From: Paenibacillus mesophilus
GTDB lineage: Bacteria; Bacillota; Bacilli; Paenibacillales; NBRC-103111
Direction of reading: 5' to 3'
DNA length: 64,000 bases
Assembly (NCBI RefSeq): GCF_005938385.1
Contig: NZ_VCRA01000013.1
Location: 1-64,000, forward strand
The first letter of the stretch is position 1; each line of letters starts with the position of its first letter. A model generated the notes under the pieces. It saw only the letters and a program-made list of their open reading frames with translations. It did no database searches and was not told where the DNA came from. Below, piece by piece: positions 51,312-58,890 of this stretch. Position numbers and translations under genes: made by a program.

Positions 51312-51956
51312 ATGAAACCGATTGAGAAAGCGGAGCGATATACGCTAAGCAAGCTGGTTGTGCAAAATTTGAAGCAATATATGATTCAGAACAACATGTC
51401 TCCGGGCGAGAAGCTTCCCGCCGAACGGGAACTGTCGCAAATTATGAATGTGAGCCGGGCGATTCTGCGTGAAGCGCTCCGGTCGCTGGAAAGCTCGGGC
51501 ATATTGGAAATCCGGCACGGCGAAGGGGCGTTTATATCCGCCAACAGCTTGAGCCCGCTGCTTGAGCAGATGTCGTTCGCGGCGGGTTTATCGGGCTCGG
51601 ACGGCCGGGAGCTGCTCGAAATCCGCTACATGCTCGAAGCTGCGGCGATTGACGAGGTGATGAGGCAAGGCGGCGCATTTCCGTTCGAGGAGCTGGAGCG
51701 CTGGGGCGCGGCGGCGGCGCAGTCCGAACAAGCGCAAGCTTCGGAAGCGGATGTGCAGCTGCATCTTGCTGTCGTCCGGTCGATGCGCAACGATTCGCTG
51801 ACGCCGCTGGCCGAGCTGTTCATACGCCAGGCGGCGGAGCGCGTCTCGGTGCGGGCCGATACAATCGCCGAACAGCACGACCGCTACGTTCGGACTCTCC
51901 GCAGCGCGGATGCCGAATCGGCTAAGCTCGTCCTTCGCGAGCATTTGGGAATTTAG
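51312..51956 (+). CDS. GntR family regulator, FadR-like (second copy)
   Basis: 214 residues. Winged HTH: MSPGEKLPAERELSQIMNVSRAILREALRSLESSGILEIRHGEGAFI, with FadR-type LLEIRYMLEAAAIDEVM and DVQLHLAVVRSMRNDSL in the FCD region. The FCD domain is short; the protein ends at LVLREHLGI, about 15-20 residues sooner than the one at 45234. AAGGAG lies 12 bases before the ATG. Its operator core matches that of the other GntR gene. The only following gene is the collagen-like protein, so its target may be elsewhere, possibly the same catabolic operon. Confidence 0.85.
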   Translation: MKPIEKAERYTLSKLVVQNLKQYMIQNNMSPGEKLPAERELSQIMNVSRAILREALRSLESSGILEIRHGEGAFISANSLSPLLEQMSFAAGLSGSDGRELLEIRYMLEAAAIDEVMRQGGAFPFEELERWGAAAAQSEQAQASEADVQLHLAVVRSMRNDSLTPLAELFIRQAAERVSVRADTIAEQHDRYVRTLRSADAESAKLVLREHLGI

Positions 51957-52058
51957 CGTTTTAGGCTTGTTTTGCAGTAGTCGACTGTGTCAATAGGCTT
52001 TCGCTCACATACATTGGAATTGTGCATTCATGTAAAAGCGAAAGGAAGTTTGACAAAC

Positions 52059-53135
52059 ATGTGGGTCTATATTCCAGCGCAGTATGTGCAAGTACCGGAC
52101 GATGAGCGTTCATTCGGATTGCCTCCTTCCGGGGGCCAAGGCGGGTCTCCATTTGGCGGCGGCATGGGCGTACCCAGCGGCATGGGCGTTCCGGGTGGCA
52201 TGGGCGTGCCCGGCGGTATGGGCGTTCCGGGCGGTATGGGCGTGCCCGGCGGCATGGGCGTGCCCGGCGGCATGGGTGTACCGGGTGGCATGGGCGTTCC
52301 GGGTGGCATGGGCGTGCCCGGTGGCATGGGCGTGCCCGGTGGCATGGGCGTTCCGGGTGGCATGGGCGTGCCCGGTGGCATGGGCGTGCCCGGTGGCATG
52401 GGCGTTCCGGGTGGCATGGGCGTTCCGGGTGGCATGGGCGTTCCGGGTGGCATGGGCGTGCCCGGCGGCATGGGCGTTCCGGGTGGCATGGGCGTTCCAG
52501 GTGGCATGGGCGTGCCCGGCGGCATGGGCGTTCCGGGTGGCATGGGCGTGCCCGGCGGCATGGGCGTTCCGGGTGGCATGGGCGTGCCCGGCGGCATGGG
52601 CGTTCCGGGTGGCATGGGCGTGCCCGGCGGCGTGGGCGTTCCGGGTGGCATGGGCGTGCCCGGCGGCATGGGCGTTCCGGGTGGCATGGGCGTGCCCGGC
52701 GGCATGGGCGTTCCGGGTGGCATGAGCGTGCCCGGCGGCATGGGCGTTCCGGGTGGCATGGGCGTGCCCGGCGGCATGGGCGGGTCCTGCGGCACTGGCG
52801 GGTCCAGCGGCACTGGCGGGTCCAGTGGCACTGGCGGGTCCGGCGGCACTGGCGTGCCAGGAGGACAGAGCGACATCGACGCCGATCCGGCTCCTACTTC
52901 TCCCCCACCCTCGCAAATACCGCCGCAGCCGTCAGCGGGTACTTACGCTCTCGACCCCGGGGCTATCTACAAATGCAGAAACAAGTTCACGTATATTTGG
53001 CAAACGAACGGCGATTCATACTGGATGTACCTTACATTTGTCGGCCCTAAATCGATTAGCGGCTGGCGCTGGAACGGACGGTTCTGGATGAGGTATTCCG
53101 TCGATCTGGAGTACGTAGCCGCTTCCTCCTGCTAA
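52059..53135 (+). CDS. Collagen-like surface protein with GVPGGM hexapeptide repeats
   Basis: 358 residues from ATG 52059 (AAAGGAAG about 10 bases upstream; the longer frame from 51987 lacks a site). MWVYIPAQYVQVPDD begins without a Sec signal. About 34 tandem GVPGGM hexapeptides follow (about residues 35-242), then GGSSGTG variants and a Pro-rich bridge. The last 60 residues are a compact aromatic domain (YKCRNKFTYIWQTNGDSYW, FVGPKSISGWRWNGRFW, SVDLEY) with a Cys near each end. This resembles small spore/exosporium-type proteins of Paenibacillaceae whose C-terminal domain carries YxW and GWRW motifs. Gly occurs at every third residue, but only partly in Gly-X-Y register with Pro. The C-terminal domain is unnamed to me. 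Confidence 0.7.
   Translation: MWVYIPAQYVQVPDDERSFGLPPSGGQGGSPFGGGMGVPSGMGVPGGMGVPGGMGVPGGMGVPGGMGVPGGMGVPGGMGVPGGMGVPGGMGVPGGMGVPGGMGVPGGMGVPGGMGVPGGMGVPGGMGVPGGMGVPGGMGVPGGMGVPGGMGVPGGMGVPGGMGVPGGMGVPGGMGVPGGMGVPGGMGVPGGVGVPGGMGVPGGMGVPGGMGVPGGMGVPGGMSVPGGMGVPGGMGVPGGMGGSCGTGGSSGTGGSSGTGGSGGTGVPGGQSDIDADPAPTSPPPSQIPPQPSAGTYALDPGAIYKCRNKFTYIWQTNGDSYWMYLTFVGPKSISGWRWNGRFWMRYSVDLEYVAASSC
52163..52785 (+). repeat. 18-bp tandem repeat (36-bp higher-order) coding for GVPGGM
   Basis: About 34 copies of an 18-base unit, GGCATGGGCGTTCCGGGT or GGCATGGGCGTGCCCGGC. In the second half the two versions alternate, giving a 36-base period, so growth there was by dimers. One unit reads GGCGTG (GGV) and one ATGAGC (MSV). 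Several other frames are open because the unit length is a multiple of three and lacks stops; these are not genes. Confidence 0.9.
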
Positions 53136-53205
53136 TAGATCAGCGTTTGCATCAACAGTTTCGGCTGCATACGTTCGAAAGCACCTTTTCATCATGAACC
53201 GAACG

Positions 53206-53240
53206 CCTCCATTCCACGATATGTGGATTGGAGGTTTTTT
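53206..53240 (+). terminator. Terminator after the collagen-like gene
   Basis: CCTCCATTCCAC (53206-53217) pairs with GTGGATTGGAGG (53223-53234, one mismatch), followed by TTTTTT. Confidence 0.85.
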
Positions 53241-53389
53241 CGATATGTCAGAATCTTAAGTCCTTTACAGAACTAAAGCGTTTAACGGTACCTTTACGAG
53301 CGGTGAATCAAAGCACCGAGCCATGACTCGACTTATTCGAACAGGCCCCTCTCCATTAATCGCTTTTTTGGATAGTTAACTGGAAAACC

Positions 53390-53619
53390 GAGACTGTCGA
53401 TTAACTGGTGAGTTAAGGAGTGGAAAGTGAAAAGGATACCTTCTGGCGAGTTTTGGATTTAAGAGCTTTCGACAGAAAGCTAGCTTCGTAAGCTTCGCTA
53501 TTCCAACCGCTGAATCCTTATCAATCAAGGACTTTAAAACAAGCTGTCTGAGTAAAAGAAGGTATCTTTTCACTTGGAACGGCGTGCTTTCGCTTCGCTT
53601 TCAGTTAATCGACAGTCTC
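53390..53619. mobile_element. MITE-like element, copy 2 (230 bp, inverted relative to copy 1)
   Basis: Same terminal repeats as copy 1: GAGACTGTCGATTAA at 53390-53404 and its inverse ending at 53619. Flanked by AAACC on both sides (53385-53389 and 53620-53624), a 5-base target duplication. The reverse complement follows copy 1 nearly throughout, except for an extra ~37 bases in the middle (about 53473-53510) that copy 1 lacks. No gene inside. The rest of the 53241-53841 gap shows nothing recognisable. Confidence 0.85.
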
Positions 53620-53841
53620 AAACCTGCAGTATATTTTATCGAATATGCTAGTTGGACTCGAATATGGTGAAATTAACTGGGTGTTTGCCCGTTATTGCTC
53701 GCTATTTGCTCTATTCTTGTTACTTTTACTATAGGTTTTCCATTTAGTTGGTATAGGCCGGTCAAGTATATAGGTTTGACAAGGGTATAGGGATTGGAGC
53801 GGAAAGCATCCCGGAAAAAACGGATAAACTAAAATGCCCCA

Positions 53842-53870
53842 TAGACGGAACGTACGTTCTGTCATATAAT
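53842..53870 (+). promoter_or_regulatory. Promoter with 20-bp palindrome in the spacer
   Basis: TAGACG (53842-53847), 17 bases, TATAAT (53865-53870). GACGGAACGTACGTTCTGTC (53844-53863) is palindromic at 18 of 20 positions and fills the -35/spacer region, as a repressor site would. An in-frame ATG at 53869 overlaps the -10, so translation must start further down at 53929. Confidence 0.65.
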
Positions 53871-53928
53871 GGATAAACATCTGGTCATTTCAGGAATTCA
53901 TCCTATATTTGGGAAGCGAGGAATCGGT

Positions 53929-55065
53929 ATGATCCGAGAAACGGAAGTGCCGCTGTATCACGACGGACGGACAGACGCGACTCCTGAACAAGCCGCCTAC
54001 GACCCGGCGCGGTTAGCCAAGCTCGACGAGCATATGTCGGTCTTGATCAACCAAAATAAGCTGCAATGCGGCAGCTATTTGCTGGCGCGAGACGGGCGCA
54101 TCTTCGCGCACCGGGCGATGGGCAAGCTGACTTACCGGGAAGGCGGCCCGGACTTGATGCCGGACAGCATCCGCAAGACGTATTCGGTCACGAAGTTTTT
54201 CACCGCCGTCGCCGTCATGCAGCTGATCGAGGAAGGCAAGCTGTATTTGGAACAAGCGGTGTCCACCGTGCTGAAGCCGTTCGATACGCCGCTGCACCGA
54301 TCGATTACCGTGTTTCACCTGCTTACGCATACGTCGGGCGTATATCCGGACCCCGGCTGCATGATGGAGCCGTATCCGACCGCCTGGTTCGGCGGTCTGA
54401 AGGGGTACGACGATTGGGTTACGAATGCGATCTCGGGCCCGCTCTCCTTCAAGCCGGGCGAACAATACGCCTACTCGAGCTGCGGCTACGCCATTCTGGG
54501 CGAGATTATCGCCAAAGTGTCGGGCATCCCGTACGAGCAATACATACTCCAGCGCATCGTAGAGCCGCTCGGCATGACGCGGACGTTTTTCAAGGTGCCG
54601 GTTCATTTGCGCGATGAAGTATGCGTTACGAGCGACTGGCAGGTCGAGGAGTTGGATTGGGAAGAACGCGCGGACGGCCCTCCCCCAGCCGGAGGCGGCT
54701 TGTATTCGACGCTCGAGGATATGTGGAAGCTCGGACAAATGATGCTGGACGGCGGAACGTTTGGCGGCACCCGCATCCTGAGCCGGAAATCGGTCGAAGC
54801 GATGACCAAGAATAAGCTTTCCGGCGTCAAAACCCAAGTATGGGGAAGCAATGTTTCCGACTACCAGTTCGGGCTCGGCTTATTTCTGACCACGCCTACG
54901 ATCGAGACGCCGGGAACGTACGGGCACGAGGGCTTCGGCCGGTGCGGTATCAAGGTCGACCCGGAGGAGCGGTTCGTAGCCGTATTTATCGTACCGACCG
55001 GGATTCAATGGGCCCCCGAATCGGTCATCGGAACGAAAGCCGTCATCTGGTCGGGCTTGCTGTAA
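53929..55065 (+). CDS. Serine hydrolase of the beta-lactamase/PBP4* family (1)
   Basis: 378 residues from ATG 53929 (GAGGAATCGGT ahead). The nucleophile motif is S86-V-T-K89 in TYSVTKFFTAVAVMQL. YSS in YAYSSCGYAILGEI takes the place of YxN, and HEGFGRCG near the end corresponds to the third motif. LLTHTSGVYPDPG is the family's structural block. No signal peptide is present, so it is cytoplasmic; such enzymes include D-amino-peptidases and esterases. First gene of an operon continuing into a paralogue and an ABC-2 exporter. Confidence 0.85.
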   Translation: MIRETEVPLYHDGRTDATPEQAAYDPARLAKLDEHMSVLINQNKLQCGSYLLARDGRIFAHRAMGKLTYREGGPDLMPDSIRKTYSVTKFFTAVAVMQLIEEGKLYLEQAVSTVLKPFDTPLHRSITVFHLLTHTSGVYPDPGCMMEPYPTAWFGGLKGYDDWVTNAISGPLSFKPGEQYAYSSCGYAILGEIIAKVSGIPYEQYILQRIVEPLGMTRTFFKVPVHLRDEVCVTSDWQVEELDWEERADGPPPAGGGLYSTLEDMWKLGQMMLDGGTFGGTRILSRKSVEAMTKNKLSGVKTQVWGSNVSDYQFGLGLFLTTPTIETPGTYGHEGFGRCGIKVDPEERFVAVFIVPTGIQWAPESVIGTKAVIWSGLL

Positions 55066-55097
55066 TCACGAATCGACTACGAAAAGAGGGATCGCTA

Positions 55098-56246
55098 ATG
55101 GCAATCGAACAGCAGCATGCAAGCCCTATCCGTCTGGGGCATACGGACGCAAGCCCGTCCGAGGTCGGCTTCGACGCCGGACGGCTTGAGGTGCTGGACC
55201 GGCATTTCCAACAGTTGATCGGGGACGGAAAGCTCCAAGCCGCCTCGTATTTGCTCGCCCGCCACGGCAAAATATTCGCCCATAAATCGATGGGCCGAAG
55301 AGTCGGGTTCAAGGATGGCGGCGATCTGCAGCCGGACTCGCTGCGCCGAATCGCCTCCACGACGAAAGCGTTTACAGCCGTCGCCGTCATGAAGCTCGTC
55401 GAAGACGGCAAGCTGTATCTCGAGCAGCCCGTATCCGCGATTTTGCCGGAATTCGACACCCCCTTGCATAAAACGATCACCGTGTTTCACCTCCTTACGC
55501 ACACGTCGGGCATTTGCCCGGACCCGGGCTACTACTTGGAGCCGTATCCGCGGGGCTGGTGGAACGCGAGCGAGCAAGACAATTGGATCAAGGGCGTCTT
55601 GTCCGGTCCCCCGAGAAGCAAGCCCGGGGAGTTTTACAACTATTCCAGCTCGGGCTACGGCATTCTCGGCGAATTGATCGGCCGCGTAACCGGCATGCAT
55701 TACAACGACTATGTCGAGCAGTCGATTATCGAGCCGCTCGGGATGGACCGGACATTTTTCGATGTGCCGGAACAGTTCCACGACGAAGTATGCCTCGTCG
55801 TTCCGTTCGACGCGGAACGTTTGACGTCGAGCACGAAGCAGCCGGGCAAAATGCCGCGTGCCGGCGGCGGACTGCATTCGACGCTGACGGACTTGTGGAA
55901 GTTCGGACAAATGATGCTGGACAAAGGAGCGTTTCGCGGCAGCCGCGTCGTCAGCCGAAAAACGGTGGAGGCGATGACCCGCAACCATCTGTTCAAGGTA
56001 CCGGCATACGCCTGGGGCGTGCAAATCCCGTCCAAAAACTACGGGCTGGGGCTCAATTTGTTTCTGGAGAGAGGCGAGCTGAAGACGCCGGCGACGTTCT
56101 CCCACGAAGGGGCGGGCCGCTGCGCGCTGCATATCGATCCCGTCGAGCAGCTGGTCGCCGTCTATTTCGTGCCGACCGCGCACGACGGATTTTTGCCCGA
56201 ATCGATTATCCATCCGAGCAATATCATTTGGTCGGGCTTGCGTTGA
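55098..56246 (+). CDS. Serine hydrolase of the beta-lactamase/PBP4* family (2)
   Basis: 382 residues from ATG 55098 (AGAGGGATCGCTA ahead). It is clearly a tandem paralogue of the gene before it: S87-T-T-K90 in IASTTKAFTAVAVMKL, YSS in NYSSSGYGILGEL, and HEGAGRCALHIDP. Like its sibling it has no signal peptide. The pair lies 32 bases apart, and the permease gene begins 1 base after this stop, so one transcript is certain in practice. Different substrate loops suggest the two act on related but distinct esters or amides. Confidence 0.85.
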   Translation: MAIEQQHASPIRLGHTDASPSEVGFDAGRLEVLDRHFQQLIGDGKLQAASYLLARHGKIFAHKSMGRRVGFKDGGDLQPDSLRRIASTTKAFTAVAVMKLVEDGKLYLEQPVSAILPEFDTPLHKTITVFHLLTHTSGICPDPGYYLEPYPRGWWNASEQDNWIKGVLSGPPRSKPGEFYNYSSSGYGILGELIGRVTGMHYNDYVEQSIIEPLGMDRTFFDVPEQFHDEVCLVVPFDAERLTSSTKQPGKMPRAGGGLHSTLTDLWKFGQMMLDKGAFRGSRVVSRKTVEAMTRNHLFKVPAYAWGVQIPSKNYGLGLNLFLERGELKTPATFSHEGAGRCALHIDPVEQLVAVYFVPTAHDGFLPESIIHPSNIIWSGLR

Positions 56247-56247
56247 C

Positions 56248-57048
56248 ATGCTGCGGGTATTGAAATCCGTCGCTTTCGTCACCTATAAGGAGTGGGCGGC
56301 TTATCGTTCGCATATGGCCGTCTCCCTCTTCGTAGGGCCCGTTCTATTTCTCGTACAGCTGCTCATCTGGCAGGCGGTGTTCTCTTCGAGGGATACGGTC
56401 GGCGGATTGAATCTTACGCAAATGCTGACCTATTACGGCATCATAACGGTCATCCATTATGCCATCTTCGATTTCGCCGACTGGAATTTGCAGATGCTGA
56501 TCCGCACCGGCAAATTTCTCACCTTCCTGCTCAGGCCGGTATCGCACCGCTGGTTCGCCTTGTCGCAGAAGGCCGGCCACCGTCTTCTCGGCTTTTGGCT
56601 CGAGCTCGTCCCTGTCGCCCTTATTCTGTACTTCGGCTTTCATATCGACCTGATACCCGAGTATCCCGTATGGGCCGTCATATCCGTAGGCTTAAGCTTT
56701 CTGATGATGTTTCTCGTCAATTACTGCATCGGCCTCACCGCCTTCTGGCTGACGAACGCGCACGGGATACGCGGGATGTTCCATCTGCTGCGCGACATAT
56801 CGGCGGGCGTCTTTATCCCGCTCACCTTTTTGCCGGAAACGATGCAAAAAATCTTGTTCGTGCTGCCGTTCCAATTTATCGTGTACGTTCCGACCCGGGT
56901 ATTCATCGGCTCTTACGAGTTAGGGGGCATAACGATGTCGATCCCGCAAATCGTAGCCGTTCAGGCGGCTGCCGTCATCGTCATGTGGCTCGTCTCCGAA
57001 TGCTTGTGGCGGCTCGGAATCCGGCATTTTACGGGGGTGGGAGCATGA
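56248..57048 (+). CDS. ABC-2 family exporter permease (1)
   Basis: 266 residues with six predicted membrane helices, resembling the ABC-2 family 6 (DUF990-like) permeases: KEWAAYRSHMAVSLFVGPVLFL, LTYYGIITVIHYAIFDF, IRTGKFLTFLLRPVSHRW, SAGVFIPLTFLPETMQKILFVLPFQFIVYVPTRVFIG. It forms half of a heterodimeric channel with the next gene product. It starts 1 base after the serine hydrolase stop and its own stop overlaps the next start (ATGA). Confidence 0.85.
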   Translation: MLRVLKSVAFVTYKEWAAYRSHMAVSLFVGPVLFLVQLLIWQAVFSSRDTVGGLNLTQMLTYYGIITVIHYAIFDFADWNLQMLIRTGKFLTFLLRPVSHRWFALSQKAGHRLLGFWLELVPVALILYFGFHIDLIPEYPVWAVISVGLSFLMMFLVNYCIGLTAFWLTNAHGIRGMFHLLRDISAGVFIPLTFLPETMQKILFVLPFQFIVYVPTRVFIGSYELGGITMSIPQIVAVQAAAVIVMWLVSECLWRLGIRHFTGVGA

Positions 57049-57827
57049 CGAACGGGCTTGTCGCCTATGCGGAAATCGTCAAAACGTCAATCGCGAGCCG
57101 AATGGCCTACCGCGGCGATTTCTGGATCAGCTCCCTGATGACGATCGCCGGGGAACTGGTCGTGCCGCTCCTTACGTTTCTCATCTATCGCTCGGGTGCT
57201 TCTTTCCCCGGGTGGAGCCTGAATGAGGTGCTGCTCATTCAAGCGGTGTTCCTGCTGTCCAAAGGCATCGCCTTTCCGTTCTTCTTCGGGATCGTCTGGA
57301 ATACGCTCGACAGGGTCCGGGAAGGAACGTTCGATTTGCTGCTTATCAAGCCGCGCTCCGCGCTGTACATGGCGCTGGTCACCGGCTTTCAGCCTGACGG
57401 CTTAGGGCGTCTGCTAGGCGGCGTGCTGCTGGTCGGGGTGGCGGCTTGGAACGTTCCTGCCGCAGGAATCGTCGACTGGCTGTTGTTTGCGGTGCTGATG
57501 CTGCTGTCGGTCATGGTGCTGTTCTCGTTCGCGCTATTCATGTCCGGTCTGCTGTTCCGATGGGTCGGCAGCAGCCGCGTATACGACATATTCGATTCGG
57601 TCACATCGTTCGGGCTGTATCCCCGGACCGTCTTCTCGAAATCGTTCGTCGGTCTCGTGCTCCATGCCGTTCCGGTCATGATGATCGGCTTTATCCCGGC
57701 GTCCGCGCTGCTCGGCAAGCTGCCGCAAGACGTATGGATCGCCGCTGCCGTCAGCTTCGCCTTTTTCCTGCTCAGTCTGGCGTTCTGGCACCGGATGCTG
57801 GGCAACTATACGAGTGCGGGTGGTTAA
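57045..57827 (+). CDS. ABC-2 family exporter permease (2)
   Basis: 260 residues from ATG 57045, overlapping the previous stop, behind GGGGGTGGGAGC. Six membrane helices; IVWNTLDRVREGTFDLLLIKPRSALYMALVTGF matches the conserved loop [RE]-G-x-x-[DF]-x-L-L-x-[KR]-P of this permease class, also present in its partner as IRTGKFLTFLLRP. With the partner and the ATPase it makes a complete export system; its cargo is unknown. Confidence 0.85.
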   Translation: MTNGLVAYAEIVKTSIASRMAYRGDFWISSLMTIAGELVVPLLTFLIYRSGASFPGWSLNEVLLIQAVFLLSKGIAFPFFFGIVWNTLDRVREGTFDLLLIKPRSALYMALVTGFQPDGLGRLLGGVLLVGVAAWNVPAAGIVDWLLFAVLMLLSVMVLFSFALFMSGLLFRWVGSSRVYDIFDSVTSFGLYPRTVFSKSFVGLVLHAVPVMMIGFIPASALLGKLPQDVWIAAAVSFAFFLLSLAFWHRMLGNYTSAGG

Positions 57828-57834
57828 GTCAAAC

Positions 57835-58821
57835 ATGAACATGCTGATCGAAGTACGCGAGCTGTGCAAAACGTATACGACGCATCAACGCGGCCATACG
57901 TTCAAGGAAGCTCTGAAAAGCTTGGTTTTCCGCAAAACGATCGAGGTGCCCGCCGTGAAAGGCATCTCGTTCCAGGTCCGGCAAGGCGAAATCGTCGGAT
58001 TTCTCGGCCCGAACGGAGCGGGCAAATCGACGACGCTCAAAATATTGACCGGCGTGCTTCATCCGACCGCAGGCGATGTCCGAGTGATGGGATACGTCCC
58101 ATGGAAGCAGCGCAAAAGCTATGTCGCCCGCATCGGCGCCGTATTCGGCCAAAAATCCCAGCTGCTGTGGGATATTCCGCCGCTCGACGCCTTTTATATG
58201 AACAGAGCAATCTACTCGATTCCGCAGTCCGAGTTCGAAGAAACGCTCGAAGAGCTGACGGAATTGCTCGACGTCCGGGACGTGATGCGCAAGCCGACGC
58301 GGCAGCTGTCGCTCGGGGAACGGATGAAATGCGAATTTATGATGGCGATGCTGCACCGTCCGCAAATCGTCTTTCTGGACGAGCCGACGATCGGCCTCGA
58401 TGTGATCGCCAAGGACAAAATCCGCGAGTTCATTCTGAAGATGAACCGCAAAGGCGTCACCTTCATCCTGACGACCCACGATCTCGACGATGTCGAGCAT
58501 TTGGCCGAGCGCGTCATCGTAGTCAATCACGGCGAAGTCGTCTTCGACGATACGATACAAGCGATGCGAGGCCATGTCGGCGGCGGGAAAATGATCCGTC
58601 TGCTGACCGCGGAGCCGTTCCCCGAGCTGCAAATACCCGGCGTTACCGTGGTGCGGATGCTGTCCGAGCATGAGGCTGAAATCGAGCTGAACACGGGCAT
58701 TCTCAATATCAGCGAATTTATCGCGACGATGAACGGCATGTGCACGCTGCTCGATATGTCCGTTCAGGAGCTGACGATCGACCGGGTCATCAAACAATTG
58801 TATTTGACGCATTCGCCATGA
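57835..58821 (+). CDS. ABC exporter ATP-binding protein
   Basis: 328 residues from ATG 57835 (GGGTGG upstream). Walker A GPNGAGKST, Q-loop FGQKSQLLWDIPPLDAF, signature LSLGERMKCEFMMAMLH, Walker B IVFLDEPTIGLD, and switch His in TTHDLDDVEHLA. The C-terminal ~80 residues form the extra domain usual in this DUF990-linked subclass. It powers the two permeases encoded upstream. Last gene of the operon. Confidence 0.92.
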   Translation: MNMLIEVRELCKTYTTHQRGHTFKEALKSLVFRKTIEVPAVKGISFQVRQGEIVGFLGPNGAGKSTTLKILTGVLHPTAGDVRVMGYVPWKQRKSYVARIGAVFGQKSQLLWDIPPLDAFYMNRAIYSIPQSEFEETLEELTELLDVRDVMRKPTRQLSLGERMKCEFMMAMLHRPQIVFLDEPTIGLDVIAKDKIREFILKMNRKGVTFILTTHDLDDVEHLAERVIVVNHGEVVFDDTIQAMRGHVGGGKMIRLLTAEPFPELQIPGVTVVRMLSEHEAEIELNTGILNISEFIATMNGMCTLLDMSVQELTIDRVIKQLYLTHSP

Positions 58822-58847
58822 AACCCTATACTATTATTAAATATTAA

Positions 58848-58859
58848 CAATAATTATTG
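58848..58859 (+). promoter_or_regulatory. Palindrome CAATAATTATTG before the ArsR-type gene
   Basis: A perfect 12-base palindrome 31 bases before the regulator ATG. Related half-sites recur at the promoter of the downstream GH2 gene (59906-59934), so it is a likely operator for this regulator. Confidence 0.6.
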
Positions 58860-58890
58860 AGTGTTTCTTCAGCATAGGAAGGAAGTCCCC

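Noticed and set aside
52163..52785. CRISPR-like look of the 18-bp array
   Set aside because: Repeats are contiguous without unique spacers and encode protein; no cas genes.
52067..52916. Long open frames on both strands inside the collagen-like repeat
   Set aside because: A stop-free 18-base unit repeated in register opens several frames; only the GVPGGM frame joins to a sensible start and C-terminal domain.
56292..57044. Long N-terminal extension of the second ABC-2 permease
   Set aside because: It overlaps the first permease in another frame with non-membrane, Arg-rich sequence; the ATGA overlap at 57045 is the real start.
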